A stretch of 64,000 nucleotides of DNA from Allium sativum (GCA_030737875.1 CM060925.1:479011514-479075513); one strand, 5' to 3'. Numbered from the stretch's first letter, positions 32,066 through 47,516 are shown. Made by a program: numbers and translations. The notes: generated from the sequence alone by a model not told the origin.

Positions 32066-33340
32066 CGCACGTCAGCTCAAAAGAGTCTCGCAAGGGGGTA
32101 ACTATTCCAAATGAGAGGGCCAGCAGGCTTTGAAGGGATACACAGTCATCGAGCAGAGTCTAAAGTTTGTGAATCATCAGAAGCCAATTAGGGAACGTGA
32201 ATGAGTAGTAGGTAGCTGCTGAAATCCAGCATTGCAAAAGAAATTTCGATAGGAGGAGGAGAACTAGATGAAGACGGGATCGAAGGAGGGAGGTTTATAA
32301 AAGGAGTTGAAAAGTAGGAGAAATTGTCGCCATTTCCGAATTCCAGCGAAGCTGATTTGTGCACCATAATTTATTGACCAACTTCCGGTCTTATTAGCAA
32401 AGAATATGGTGAGACTTATTTGTATTTATAAGACAATAAAAAGTGATGTTCCACTTGTATTAGAAAGACAAGTAATAAGAAGTAATATTTAATCTAGAAT
32501 GGATGATTTTATCATTTGAATATATGTGCGTGCATATGTTCAAGAGTGAATATACATATATTCATTTGGAGTAAAGCGATAGCTAAAACAAATATTGAAT
32601 TGTAGATAGGACTGTTGTGCATATCCTTATTTATATGGATGTATAATTGTTTGATTTAATGGAATATTTTGAATGCAAGATCATTACTTGTATTTCATGT
32701 ATCCCTTGCGACCTCCATATGCATGAGAGTCCACCGGGTCGAGTAGTTGTTATGGTGAGTCTGAAACGCGAATTGTTAAGTGTTATGTGTTCAGTTCTGA
32801 AACCTGTCTATTTCCCAAAGACCATTTCGATGAGTGTATTGAGAAACTCAACTCTCTCTTTCTTGGATGATCTATAACAAGAGTGTAGATTTGTATTGGG
32901 AGTGTCTAAAGAGTTTATTCCATTGATACGCTATTGTGCATTAAAGGCACTAAGGTTGAAATGATCAATTTGTATTCGTTTTGAGTTCGGAAATAATTCG
33001 TCAAATAACTATCATCAGTATTCATCTCATGATGAACTCATTGACAGTATGAACCTAATAATTAATGAAATATACTATTGCCTATTTTTTTTCAACTTAC
33101 CATATTTAGATGTGAGTTTGGATATGCCTAAAATGTTATCCTAACGGCGTATGTCGATTATATGGAGATGGGTATCGAAGGCGTTTAAGGGGACATCCAT
33201 TTTTAAACTTATCCAAATTTATTATTTATATAACATAGATTGTAAAGAATTTCTTACGATCACAAAAATAAATAAATGGCATGTTATTTGGAGTTGCGAT
33301 CAAAAGTTATGGCCATTTAAAGCTCGTAAGGGCAAATAGA
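32066..33340. other. Unassigned DNA, possibly single-copy
   Basis: No frame of convincing length or family match. It lacks the motifs of the neighbouring transposons. A TTTATAAAAGG stretch (about 32291) resembles a TATA box followed by a purine-rich leader, but no start codon with a real frame follows. It may be the target locus of Harbinger-B. Confidence 0.35.
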
Positions 33341-33349
33341 GTCGTTGCC

Positions 33350-36300
33350 AAGCATTCTGTCGACTGGTGGGACTTGCTCAGTTGACTGAATGGACTAGGT
33401 TTCAAACCAAAGAGTTGAAGGTAGGATTCAATCGACTGAAGTATTAGATTAGTTGACCGATTGGCTTATTTAGTCGATTATCGTTCGTATTCAGTCAGTT
33501 AAACCTGATTACCTGGTTCGACTGAAAAATGAAAACGTGATAACTTTCGCATACATAGTTGGATTGAGGAGTCATTTTGAACCACTGTTCACCATATTTC
33601 GAGGGCTATATCCCAAATTTTTTGTATGTTTTGGAGAACTTTGATTTTTAGGCCTATGTGGGACCCATGTCGTTACATATTCAAAACTCTTAGATTTTGA
33701 GGTAGATCGAAAGATGACACCGGAAGAGTACCATGAAATGGGTGTCATACATTAGACCATAATGCAATACATGATAGTATGCGATTTTTATTAGAGCCCT
33801 TCAGTTGGTTTCTCGGCCGTGGAGATCTTATGCGACTTAGATGATAGTAGGCTAAGACATAGAATCTCTTAGTAGCGAGTCATCTATGATTTTTATGACA
33901 GTGGACTAAGATATGGATTTGCACATAGCGAGTCATATACGATGTTTATGATAGTGTGCCGAGATATGAAGTTTCTTAATAGCAAGTCATATAGGACTTT
34001 TGTGATAGTGAGCTGAGATACAGAGTTTCTCAGTAGCAAATCACCTACAACTTCTATGATAGTGAACTGAGACGTGGAGTTACTCAATAGCAAGCCATCT
34101 ACGATTTACTCTTATAGCAGTGACTATATGCATTATGGAATACTGTTCTGGTCTAATACTAGTGACTACACACATTATAGTGTAACATTTTGGTCTTACA
34201 GTGACGACTACATGCTTTCGGTGTATGTTATTGATCGTAGTAGTAGTGATCATTGTTTTGGGATCAAAGATTGGTAAGGATTTAGCGTTTCTATTAATAG
34301 TTTAGGTTAGTATATTGCAATGGGATATATTGTGATAACTTTTTTGTTACAGGAGAAGAGCAGATTATGGTATGATCCCTTCCTTTGAGATGCATTTACT
34401 ATACTTGTTTATAAGTAGTTCAGGTTTTCCTTAAGCCACGTTTATGAGGAGGGTCGGCTGTGATTCGTTGATTCTTGTACATTTGTATATAGCATAATAT
34501 ACGGTAGTTTGAGATAGTTCCCCACATGCCAGGCTTTATGTACCCGCATTTTTTCGTCTGCTTATGTCTTGAAAACTCTCGGATACTTAATTGAGTAGTT
34601 CAAGAGTCAAGTACTCTTAAGGATATGCTATTGGAGTGTGCAGCTGGATCATTCTGAAGGCATGGAATCGATGCTTTGAGATTTATACTTATTATTTTAT
34701 TGTACACGACAAACATGTATTATTTATAATCGAGAACAATGTATTAGATATTTATTCATAACTCTAAGTAATGAAGATGATGTTTTTTTACTATCCTGAA
34801 TTGATATTCATTTGTCAATATATGTCATCATTTTATTTCTACTGTCGGTCTCTTATATATATCGTTATTTTATTTCTATTCATGTATATTATGTATAATA
34901 TATGTCGTCATTCCGTTGTGAGTTCTTATTGAAATATTGGTTTAGTGTTTTGTTCTAATTTTACCGGACTTTCAGTCTGTTATGGTATTTTGAAAGCAAG
35001 GCAATGTTGTAAGGCACCAACTTTTAGGTATCATGAAGTGTCGACCGTTTCATTTGGTATCAAATCTTAAGCTCAACGCTCAGACAAAATAAACCAAATT
35101 GACCAATTTAAGTTAAGCAATTTGGTAGGAGGAGATACGTTGAGGAAGCATACTTGTATTTTTCTATTATATGAAACTATACACACCGCTTGTCGTTTGG
35201 ACTTGATTTGTTTCTACCGCTATTTTCTAAGGTACTTTCGTCAGGCTATTTGTATGAGTAGACAAAGTATATGAGCAACTGTAGATAGGCAGTCTGAGAT
35301 GCTTGATTAGTTCAATATCTGTTTGACAACCTTAAAAGATGTTCAATAACTTGTAAACATTTCTAACCATTTATGGTTAGTGCTAGAAATGGGGTGGAAC
35401 TTTGGGTATCATTATTTCTAGCTCCACCAACGTTAGACTCTTCTAAGCATCAAATTTTCGTTAGCATTGGGGAGAACTGCTGACTATTACTCATACATGT
35501 CTCTTTCTAGGGTTGGTTCAGTCATGAGGCTGGCCGTAAAATCATTTATTGACATTTTAGGAAGAGAGACTTTAACTAGGTAGGATGCTCTGTTTTTGTA
35601 GCAGATAAGCAAACCATGAATCGGAATTTGTTCAGGCATCCCTTTAAATACTTAATTTATTTCTAACGTCAAAAAGAGCATGTAGCTTGAGTATTCCATG
35701 CATCCCGGGTAGGATAGATTATCAATGAAGGGATGTTGAGTGGTTCAACATTTATTCTAAAGTTTGAAGTTGTCGACACTCACTGTTGTGGGAAGAGAGA
35801 TTGCCTTGAGGCTTACACATTGATTTATTGTTTGTTGCTTAGCCTTATCACTATTAGGTGCCATCCCTGAATTTCTTGTTAATGGATATACAGGGCCCCA
35901 AATGAGGCTTATTCGAAAAAAGCTTTGTTCTTTGGACGATCATTGCTCTTCTTAGTAAGAATCAGACACCGATATAGTAGCAAAAGTGGAAAGCAACTAA
36001 AACTCCAATCAAAGCATAGAGACCTAGATACAAGGTAGATCAAATTTCTTAAAAAATATTTTGGTTGAGTATATTACCTCCATGGCATGTGGGAGGCATT
36101 TTGCGATGAAATGTCATCCAACTAGAGTGAAGCATAAATGTTTCGCTCGCGATCAGCTTGTTTCCTCAAAGTGGATATGTCCTATATGTTTTTAGGATGT
36201 GTAAGTGATGATGACTTATGCCTTTCAGGAAATATCCAGTTCTATCAGACCTACGATCATGAAATCAAAAGGAGTTTATGTAGTGGGGATATGCTTCATT

Positions 36301-38361
36301 TTTGAAAACTCACTACTATTCCATCCTAATGCTTGAGCGGTGTATTTTACTCTATTGCTAGTTACTCAGTAGATAGACTAAACTTAACATCTTTCATAGT
36401 AGGTAAATTGTTTAGTGGAGATAAAATTTGTGTGAGTCGTCTTAGTTGAAAAATTGAGATGAAGTGACCAAAGTGTTGTCATTCGAAATTGACGCATGGG
36501 CATTTATGTTGAGTGGGCTTGGTCGATAAAGTTTGACTTAGATATATTTCCAGGTAAGGTTCGATGGATGCCCAAAAGTGAGCAAAAACTGTGTGAATGA
36601 CTCATAAGAGTTGTTTAGAATCGTCTGTATTATGATTATTATTTTTGTGTCAATAAACCTCAGGTGATTGGAGTAATCCAGTGTGCCATTGGGGAACTTT
36701 TCCAAATATTTTCCCATTTACGAACCCGTTCCTAACCTATAATTCAAGCACAGATTTTCTAGTTGATTTTCGCCAGTTAAGATAGGGGTTCTCACTTGAT
36801 TCTAATAGACGAGCACTTGATTCAAATTATCAAGAAGGATATGAGATTTCTGAAGTATAACTAACTCATGTGAGGATATTTTTAGTAATCATATCAAGGA
36901 ACTACAATGAAGTATAGCCGAAGAATTATGAATTGTGTCAAATGAGAGGATCTTTAGTTATTGTGAATTTTAATATGGTCTAATTATTGCATAAAATAGT
37001 TCGAAGAAGAATTTTTCAACCAGTCTTATGGCGGTTCTGGTAGTCTCTTAAGTGACTTAATGATACTTGTCAAGGCGAGCATCATAGTATACTTAGCATA
37101 TTATCCCCATCTATATGGTATAGCCGAGGTGGATTTGGTTCTGAGAAAACCTAGGCAGTTGTTAATCTTCATTCATTGATGATTTAATTAGTGTAAAATT
37201 TTATTTTCTTGAAGATGAGCTCTGTCTGGAAGAAAAGGAAAGTTAGGTCCTAGATTGTCGGATCAATTTGAGGGATTCAAAACTCAATAGTCCTGCATAT
37301 CATTTAAGTTTTCCTTTTTCATAGAATAAGGTGTAATAATCTTTTAATATCATGTTCATAAAATAACTTACAACACTTTGACGTTTATTCGTTTTGGATA
37401 ATAGATGGAACCATTTGAGTTTATGGTTTAACATGTGTGGATGACTTTTGATGGTTACTAGGCATGTTTATACAGACTCTTATAATATTTTATTATTTGT
37501 ATTGTTGTTTGCTGCTCGCTATTGCTTGTTGCTTGTTATTAGTTATGACTTCCATTGCTTATAATTTATTTGTGCTTGTTGCTTGTTGTTGTTGCTACCG
37601 CCTATGCCTGCTTGTTATAGTTTGATGTTGTTTGGTGTATTTTGATTTTGCATTTGGTTAACTTTTATTATTGGTTGATTTTTTCGATTATTGGTTTGGA
37701 TGTTTGATATTTTTTATGTAAATTTTTTGTTTATTGTTCTTGTTGCAATGAATTTATCATTATTTGCAGTATGATTGCAATTCATTATTGATTAATTACT
37801 ATTTCATGTGCATATTTGATTATGTGTATGTTAGTCATGATTTTGGCAATATTTTATTAGGGCATAGTGTTTCCCAATGAAACGTGGAATATGAATTGAT
37901 GATAGTAGTCTGAGACGTCAAATTTCTCAATAGTGGGTTGTCATTGATTTGGCTTGGTAGTGGATATGCCTATTATGGGAACTTGGTAGACATTTGATTA
38001 TGTTAGTTTATTATCCATGCTATTTGGAATCATTGGATTGAGATATGTATCCATTGTTTTCTATGCCCTCCATTTAAGATGGGTATTAGTTTGTAATCCT
38101 TGTTTATCAAGGATTAATAACATAACATTCGTGTTCGCTATTGAGTCGAAATAAGATCACTTCCACTTAATGTGACTTGCAATCAGTGGTATAAATCACC
38201 AGAGCTTGATCTTAAATTAATTATCATGTATGACTATGGTAGTGTCAACTACTACATTAAGGTTATTTATGCTTGATTTTGTGTTAGAGTAATCCTCTTT
38301 GTACAATTTTGTTAGGTATGTGAGAGCTGATATATAACTATTTGAATGCTTATTGTCTTTG
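33350..38361 (+). mobile_element. Eroded LTR retrotransposon, probably Ty3/gypsy, plus strand
   Basis: No intact frame. Clues: TTTGGTATCAAATC at 35053-35066, a decayed tRNA-Met-type PBS; LTR-like sequence before it (TAACTTTCGCATAC at about 33541 resembles conserved LTR leader motifs); a 54-bp tandem repeat at 33841-34110, a single similar unit of which recurs near 37895, as expected for the other LTR; and scattered faint pol-like words (GATATATTTCC near 36541, CATATTATCCCCATCTATATGG near 37098, like an integrase YHP-TDG region). Limits are approximate and the assignment is inferential. Confidence 0.4.
33841..34110. repeat. Tandem repeat, ~54-bp unit, five copies
   Basis: ATGATAGTGNNCTGAGAT-type starts at 33841, 33895, 33948, 34002 and 34056. 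Each unit continues with AGTTTCTCAATAGCAAG and ends TCATCTACGAT. Confidence 0.85.
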
Positions 38362-41300
38362 TGTAACGACCCGGATTTTTATACGTTAAGTTTGAACGTT
38401 TAGAATTGATTTGGAAATTTAAATAGCTCAAATTCTACTATTTGAATTGTAAAATAATAAATTTAGTTCCGAAATAATTGAGAATAATTTGGATTTGAGA
38501 TATACTATGAATTGGATGATTTACTAAGACCTAAGTAAGTTCAGATTTGAATTTGTTATGAGAAATTTATTAATTGAACGAAGTTTGATTGTGTTAATAA
38601 ACTAATTAAATATGAGTTTCGCCACATAGCTGCAGTTCATAGTTAAATGATTTGAACTTCAATTGAGTATACATATAAGTCGGAATTCTTTGAAACAAAA
38701 ATCTTCTGGTTCTATTGGATTATAGTTTTCTAATGAAAGAGAAAAATCGAGATCTCATCTTGTAGATTTTGAGTTACGTCAAATTCAAATTTTTGGAAAA
38801 ATTGCGGTATAATTGTTTATGAACTATAACGACTTATAAATAAAATAAAAGGATTTTGAATAAATCTAATATCGATTTAACGTGGAATTTAAATTTTGAG
38901 GTTAAAATTCAAATTAGTTTATTTTAAAACTATATAAATTCTATTTGAATATATATATGTATATATATATATGGTAATAATAATTTATTATCGATAAATT
39001 TGAATGTTTTGAAATCGATTCATATTTTATCGGTTGAATTAATCACTTGAGAATAGTCAATTTCCAAACGATGTCAGATTTCAACAAAACCAATTTTATA
39101 ATATCTGTAATGGTTAATTATCGTAAGATTCCCAGTTCGAGTCAATTGAAGTTATTATGTGACTGTGTGCGATATAAATGTGTATCAATATATGTTTGAA
39201 TTAAAATAGGAATATTTCAAATGGTTTTGGAATTTGACGAAACTAGCTCCATTTTTTCGGAATATTAAGTTATTGAAGGATTTCAAATTTCATCATGATT
39301 GGAGCTTATATCTGATCTTTTTAGCATGAAACTTACAACATAAGTTTCATGTAAATATTTTAATAATAAACTATCCTAATCCTCCACTATATAATATTGC
39401 GACCATCTCCTTTTCAATTCATTCTCAGCTGCCACATATGAAAATGAAATCGAATTAAATCTTCAAAACTAAAAAGAATTAGCTGGATTCACCGACTAGG
39501 AACTTGTAGAGGGCGTGGAAGGTGACCTACTGGCGGAGTTTGGGAAGGTGTGATCGCCTCAAGCGATCGAAAATCGATATTGAAGTTTGGTAGGCTATTT
39601 TTGGGTTTAGAGAGATTCTTGCCAGTGGCATTGATGTCAGTCTCTGATGTCAGAAGATAAGTGGTGGAGGAAGGGAGGCAGTTCGGTCGATGGTGGTCGG
39701 AGGTGCATTGGGGTGTGTGGACAAAGATTTTAAGTCTTGAAGGTTTTCCGTTCAAGTTACGTTTTTGACGAGGTGTTGGGTCTTTGGAGGTCGGGTCTTG
39801 GGCCGATGACGCGCCACAGGGAGGTGAAGGTTATGGTAAGGCGGTTTGGGGTCTAGTAAAGAGAGGCGGCGACGTCTGTTTGATGATGGCTAGTTGTATT
39901 CGTTGTAACCTATAACGAAGTCAAAGTCATGGTTTTATGGGGGTTATTTTAAACGAGATTAAGGGTGTTAAGATGGCAATAATAAACTAATTACTATAAT
40001 TAACTATTTTTAATACAAGTTATAATTTGTGATGTGTATAACTTATTCATTCGTGAACATAATTCGATGAAACAAGGGCCGTTGAAATCGTATTGACGGA
40101 GGCTACGCATACGAACTGGTTTGGAAGGATTTGGAACTAGTTGAATTTTTATGTAATTTCAAAAGTATATTTGAGTTTATATAATTCGACCTGAATCGTT
40201 GAATCAAAAATGAAACGTGAGTTAACTCTCACGCCTTCTGGAATTCTGTGATGTGATTAAATTCATATAATTATATTTATTGTTGTTAGTATAAATTGGA
40301 CATTCTAATATCTTGGATGCTTATTGTGTGATTAAATTCATATAATTATATTTATTGTTGTTAGTATAAATTGGACATTCGGATGTCTTGGATGCTTATT
40401 GTTTGTTGTTAATTGACATTATTTTTATTCTCGTCGTTTAAATGTATTAGATTAAATTTCCTATTTCATATGCATTTATTAATTGATATTATGAGCTGTG
40501 ATGCTGGGAAAAACAGGTTGGAAGGATCCAACTGGATTCCTCAAATATTTTGTATGTTATTTGATTTCATATTATTTATATATGAACTATTTAACCCAAG
40601 TAACGTTAAATCCTATTTGGGTGTTGATTGTTGAATTGGATTCAACGTCGTTGTATTATTAATCAATAAAAAGTATTGATTAAGTAATTGGCAGCAGATG
40701 GCCTAAAATCCATTTTTTTAAAAGACGTCGATTTGTCGTCATGCGAATTGGCGAAGTTTGAGTTATAAAATTTTATTTTTATAACTGAAATAAGGTTGTA
40801 AATTCTATTTTACATAAGTTTTACAAATAAATCAATATTTTATAAATTGGGTTTGTAAAGTGATTATAGATGTTTTATATAGCAAATTTATGTATTTTAA
40901 ATAAGTTTTTTAAGCAATGAAGTCAGAAATTAACACAAGGGTTAATAATTTAGGATAATTGTTTTTAAGAAACAATTAAATGTTAAGTTATTAAATTAAT
41001 TATCATTAATTAATTTAAGAGGAAGAATTAGTGGAAGTAAGCTAACTGTTTAAACTGAAACAGGTTATTAGATTATTTGTTATCAATTAATCTAATAACG
41101 ATAGTTTTTGACAAATAGTTATCTGAACCTAAAAAGATTTCTTGCAAAGTTAATTTTTTTTATTTACGATGTATAAAGGTGATTAGTAGTTATTCGCTAT
41201 TAATAAAGTTAATTATTGTTTAAATAAGGTTTAAAAGAAATTAATTATTTGATTTTAGTTAATAAAGAAGTTAACTATTTTTACTGCACTTAATGTTGAA

Positions 41301-43211
41301 ATTACCTGTTGTTTTAACTAGTAATAATTTAAGGTAATTACTTTTTAATTTAATTCTTTTTAGGAAGTAATTGAGTTGTAATGAAACTTGGCTAGGTTTT
41401 GTCAAAGGCTTTTTGAAGGGGTGTTATAATAAACCCAAGTTTTTATATAACAATGTTTATAAAAAACGTGAGGCTAATGTGATGTTTTTATAAAAGGTTT
41501 ACTTAATATTTGAACTAAATAAAGACTATTTTAACCGAATGAGATTTTCAAAGTGTAAAAAGTAAGTTATTTAAATGGATTTTTGTAACGGATTAAGTAA
41601 ATCGATTTGTTGAAATAAATCCAAAATAAGTTTTACAATAAGGTGCTTAATGGTTTTGGGAAAAATATTTGGTAAATGGATTTTATAATAAATTCGAGTT
41701 ATAAACAAATTGTATTAAAGAGGTTTAAGTTAAAGATTTATATTTTGTAAGGGTTTACTTAACAAACAGACTAAGTAAAGGTAATCGAAATCGGAAGGAA
41801 GTTGCGGTCTATAAAACCATATTTTAAATGGAATCGTAAATAAGATTTGTGATATTATAATTAATATCAGCTTTTGAAGTACAAACTTTTATCTATCTTA
41901 AGATAAGAACGTAGTCAGATTAAGGTTTGAGAGGTAAATAAAAGACCCCAACTTGAACGACTTCAAGATTACATGAGGATGATATCAGCTTATAATGGTC
42001 AAGATGTTGGAAATGATTTATTATTTCCATAAGAGAAATAATATTGCAATGTTATTTGCAAGGTTTTAAAATTTAATAAAACTATTGGGTTTTACATTAA
42101 GCAATGTATTATTTGACATTGTTTGGCCCAGATTTAAAGTGTTATTATACTAATACCATTCGGTTAAGTATATAACATTATTTTTTGATAATGAAAATAG
42201 TATGGTTTTTAAAAATATACTTATTTCAATAAATAAGTAAGTGGCTATGGTTTTGAGGAAATGTAACGAAGGGTTATATTGGTTTGGAAATGGAAGAAGA
42301 CATTGGAAATTAATTCATAAACTTAAATCCGCAAAGGTTGAAGTAATTAAAACCATTTAGGTTTCGTATCATAAGCGATGTGTCGCATGGCATCGTTTGG
42401 GCCATTGGTAATTAGATTCATACCACTTGGTTGAATATATTTCCAAAGTTAAGGAAATCAAAATAGGTTTTGTGGAAATATAATGATACTTTCGGGGAAA
42501 AGGGAATAAAGAGGGAATTTTTGTGAATACACCTATTTTGAAGAGGTAAGCGCAGGATTTGTTTTCAAAGTAAGAAAAACACGAGAGAATTGAGAATAAA
42601 ATCAATTTTTAAGATCAATAAAATGATTTAATGTATGGTTTTAATTAAAAATCTCTGAGCGTTAATGTACTCATCTGTACTATTTGACTTGATAGTTAAA
42701 AACCCGACTATCAATGAAATATACCTTTCTTTTACTTTTCACATGTTAGTTCGAACAGATCGGGATTGAAACCGAACCCAAAACCACTTCGAACCAAACT
42801 TACGCTCGAAAACTAACTTTGTGGGAATGTTTGTGAAATGTTTTGAAGGCATATATCTTTGGAGAGAGAGAGATGCTCGTTGACTCCCCTGGTTAACTAC
42901 CAAGATTAAACTTGTAGCACTAAACCTCTTTGTTATGAGGTATCCTCGGTTTCGTTTAGTCCCAAAACAAACTTGTATGGAAGAATATCTGATATAATAT
43001 TTCCTAGTTCACGTATGTCGATTTTTGCAAATATGTATGGTGGGGAGAAGGCATCTTCTCTTAGCTTAACATCCAGATTATATTTGTGCAAATCAATTAG
43101 TGATTTGATGGATCTGAAAATGTAGGATTCAAAATTTGATGTGATGTTAGGAAAAGGTAATCATGACCTCAAGCCTCATCAACCGGGAAATGACTGAAAT
43201 CGGGTAGGCAG
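38362..43211 (+). mobile_element. LTR-like remnant starting TGTAACGACCCGG
   Basis: The start TGTAACGACCCGG at 38362 is a common plant gypsy LTR edge. A TATATAAT at 39388-39395 followed by a GC-richer stretch (39480-39900) mirrors the TATA-plus-leader layout of LTRs in this window, pointing to plus orientation. I find no matching second LTR, PBS or coding domain, and no clear end before the next LTR at 43212. The stretch 40600-43200 is AT-rich and featureless to me. Confidence 0.35.
40249..40402. repeat. Tandem duplication, 77-bp unit, two copies
   Basis: GTGATTAAATTCATATAATT to ATCTTGGATGCTTATTGT is repeated with two or three differences, starting at about 40249 and 40326. Confidence 0.85.
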
Positions 43212-46200
43212 TGTAACATCCTTTTTTTTTTACCGTTCAAATCGACAATGATCCTCATTGTCGACTTAAACAAATCAAAAATATGGATACTTATTGGGAT
43301 TTCTCTAAGTAAAATAAGAGAAGAAGAAAAACAACAGAATCTCACAGCGGAGGGACAAAATATAATAATTAAATAGCAGTTCTTGAAGCTGTAAAACAGA
43401 CATTTGATTATACATTTACAACGATTATCAGAGTTAACTGTCATAAACATACCAATATTTGCAGCGGAATAAATAGTAATAAATACATCTGCTGAGCTCC
43501 ATCTTTATCTCTATAATGGTATCTTCAATAACTGAAAACTCAGGCTGACTCGAGCATAAATGAAAAGACAAAAACACTCGGATCAGAACTAAAATATTCT
43601 CATATTAGTTAAATCAAATTCATGCGACAATATGAGTGAAATAACCTAAGAGATGTTACGGGAATTTCCACCTCTTAAGGATCCGTTAAACTAGATACTA
43701 TATAATATAATACGCTATTATAATAGTGTCTATGGTTAAATATAAGATAATAAAATAGCGTAAGCGGGATTACATTTTTACCTTTACACCATTTATAAAC
43801 ATCGTCGTAAACATTGCATATAAAACACCAGTAACGGTCGGTGGATAGGGATGCGCCGCTATACGACAACGTCAAATCAAAATCGTAGGGAGCTCGATCA
43901 AGATAATATGACAAGGCACACGAGGAATGCCCAGAGTATGAATATACTAGTTGCATGCCCGGACTGGTGGTAACGCATAGCCGCGATTACCGCCCACCTT
44001 GGACAACACTCCCAAATCACGGAGGCGCATCAAATCAAATCAATCAAACCGAGGGACTATAATAAAGGAAGAAGTATTGCCGATGGAGGTAGCTAACCCC
44101 ACTTGGTCACGATATAACCCTGTTTAGACATTTTAATTATGACCCGAAGGTCAAGGATATCCATTATCGTTCTCTTTCTTCAAATCCAGTAATCGTCTCC
44201 AAATCAACCTACTTCATTTTGGAACTTCACCGCGTACACAGTTGTTAAAGTAGTTTTCGGTATTGGCAAAGAGTATGACAATATCCGATCCCAGTCTCTT
44301 TAACAACCAAACGTTTACATTTTTCACACCGGTCAGTTCTTTACATTTCAAAGTGGTTCGTACTTCATATCAAAGTTTCAAAAATCATTTCAATATTCAG
44401 TAGAGAATATTATTCATTATAGAATCTACATTTAAACAAATTTAAGATCTTGAAACAATTCCAATTTTACAAGAATTTGAATATTAAAATAGTTAAAAAT
44501 ATATTTAAAATAGTTTAGATATATAATTGAAATAGTTTAAAAATAAATAATTTGTATTTAAGAATAGAAATTACAGATTTAGTAAAATTTATAGTTAAAT
44601 ATTAAAATAGTTTATAAAATAAATAGTTGATAATAAAAATGGTTTATTTAAAATAAGTAATAGAATAAAATAACTATAAGGTAAACAGTTTATAAAGAAA
44701 ATAATTATTATGAAAATTGTGTATAAAATGGTTTAAAAATACTATAGCTGGATTAGAATCGTATCTTCAAAATTTTACCAAATAGGAAATATATTTCAGT
44801 TTCGAATCAAATCGACTAAATTTCGATATCTTAATTTAAATCGATTCAACTTCATATTTTTATTTCAATTTAATTCCAAACAATTCGATTTAATAATTCA
44901 ATTCACATAATTGAATTTCAATTATTATTCTCACTTTGAATTATTCGTTTATGAAATCTCGAGTTCACAGTTCAATTATTACAATAAACTAGGTTAATTT
45001 AAAATAATATCAACGATGGATAATAATTCAATTTCGATAAATTTATATTTTATATTCAATTCAATTTAATTTTAGTTATCCATATTTATGAATTCTATTA
45101 AATTGAAAATTTTAATTTCAAAGCACAAAGTTCAAATTTAAAGAAAATCGATTAATACTGTCACTTATCTTGTCCTTTAAAATAATATTCAAAAATTCAA
45201 GGAAAAAACATTTTTTTTATATTATTCAAAAATTCAAGATAATTTTTTTTTCAAAAATTCAAGATTAAAAAAAAAAACATTTTTTTAACAACCGGTGTCC
45301 ATATATAATTTTCTATCTTATGGCCAAGTAATACTTAAAATTTAATTTTAGTATTCTGGGAAAGGATATCTATCATTTCAATCCAAATCAAAGTCATAGG
45401 TATTTATCATTTCAACCTACGTTCTTAATTTATTTTAATGATTAATCCCAAGTTTATTTGATGTCCGTAACATCTAAGGTAATAGTTGGGATTAATCAAC
45501 AGAAATCAATGACATATATAAATAATAGCGATAACAAGATGAATTTCATGTCGATACATTAAATAAATAAATACAAGGCATGCATCAAAATCAAGACATC
45601 TAAGAAGTTCAATAATATCAGTAACTAGTCATCAGGTATGAAGTTCTTTTTTAATTAATTTAGAACTAGAAGTTAATCTATAACAGTACAATTTATATAA
45701 TAGTTAAATTAATATTATACGGTCCATGCAAATTTAACATAAATATGCAATTCAAACAATCAAACAACAAACAATATAATCATATCATGACATGAATTTA
45801 AATTAACTAACAATCTAATATTTTAGTTAGATGTGAGTAGGTTTGATCACTCACCTTTAATTCAAACGAGATTGAAATCCAATTTTTAGCCCAAAAATCA
45901 AACAGTCTAAGAGTCAGTCCACATCAGCGCCTTCGCGAAGAGCTCGTCAACACGATTCCAATGCAATGAACCGCGTGTCAATTGGAACTCGTATGAAAAA
46001 GTTATGCACGTTAAAACATTTTAGTTTTAAATTATATAAAATAAATTAAACAAATTCCTCACTAATAGTACTTCACCACGTCAGCACTCCCTGCTACCGT
46101 TCTCCTTCCTCATCGCACACAAGAGAAAAACGCACCCAATTCCATGTTGAAGCCAAATTGCGCAACCACCTTGGAAGCTCATGGACCCGATCAACTGTCA

Positions 46201-47516
46201 CCAATCCGTGCGTTGCCTCGAGAGACACCACCACCCAAAACGTGGGCGCACCCGATTGCTTCCTCCGCCTGCAATAACCCATAACCCGCGCTGCCTTCAA
46301 AATCGAATTTCATTTAATTATGATCGATCTAAAACAAGCCACCATAGGGGTTCAAAGATCTCTCCGAGCTCTATGATTTTCGTTTATTAAGTTTTTGATT
46401 TCGTTGCATGGATTGAAAGAAAATTAGGATCAAATTTTTGGAATTTCGTGGCCATTGAAATAAAAGATGGCGGCTGAGCTAAACTAGGGTTTTGGCAAAT
46501 AAAATGATAACATAATTTCTCGTTTTACGTGTTTTAAAGCTAAAAACAGCCCGGAATCCAAATCAGGCCTGTTTACTGCCTAACAATATGTTTTGACGCC
46601 TTCTAAACGCAATGGAATAGGTTTCAAAGCCCAATTCCAACGTCTATAGCAGTTTCTTCTAAACTCGATTATTTAATTAAACTATATATGCAAATTTATA
46701 CGCATTTTAAATTTCCGTTTATTCACCTTTAAATTAAATTAGAAGGTTTATTAACTCCATTCAAATCAATACAGATAAATTAATATAATTTATGAATCAA
46801 TTATCATTAATTATTAACTTTAATTTTTCATTACATACCAAATTCCAATTTTATTATAATTATAAATTACACAACCAATTTCATTAAATATATTATATCA
46901 ATTCCAACTTTCACCGTCAATTAATTTAGACAAATCACAAATTTATTTGGAATTAAAACAAGTCACAGTTTACATAATAGATCGAATTTCAGTACTTAAC
47001 CATTTGATTAAGTTTCCACTGTAAATTTTTCAAAATTCTAAATCATTAAAGTTTTTAATTACAAATTCATTGACTCAATTCAATTCATATAATTTAATAT
47101 TAAAGTCCACATCTCTATCTTTAATAACATATACCCAAACTTAGTTATCACAGCAATCAATGCAAGTTATTTCAATTTACAACAAATATAAATTCATTAC
47201 AATTTATTACATAATCAAATGATTTATATTATTCATATTCCATTGATTAAAATTACCAATATAAAATAAATCTCAAATTTAGTTAATCCTTTTTATATTG
47301 TTAACTCAATATAAATTTCACATTCCATTTTAAATAGATTATCAAACACTGTCATCATCATACATAGCTATTACAGTTCATTGTTCAACAAGTCAATTTC
47401 TGTTCATACCTTATTAATATACGATAAAAATCATAAAATTTAATATTTAAAACAATTTTGTTCAAAAACGCATTAAATTTAATATTTAAATTGTTGCAAA
47501 ACCTCGAGATGTTACA
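43212..47516 (-). repeat. Left (3') LTR of outer element, 4.3 kb
   Basis: TGTAACATCC to GATGTTACA. AT-rich with a GC-richer patch at about 46090-46380, probably the transcript leader. No gene; small frames there are not supported. Confidence 0.85.

Noticed and set aside
35053..37300. Assigning exact gag and pol domains in the eroded element
   Set aside because: Only isolated words resemble pol; too many stops and shifts to place domains honestly.
46094..46390. Small frames on both strands in the outer LTR
   Set aside because: They lie in the GC-richer leader of an LTR, overlap each other and match no family.
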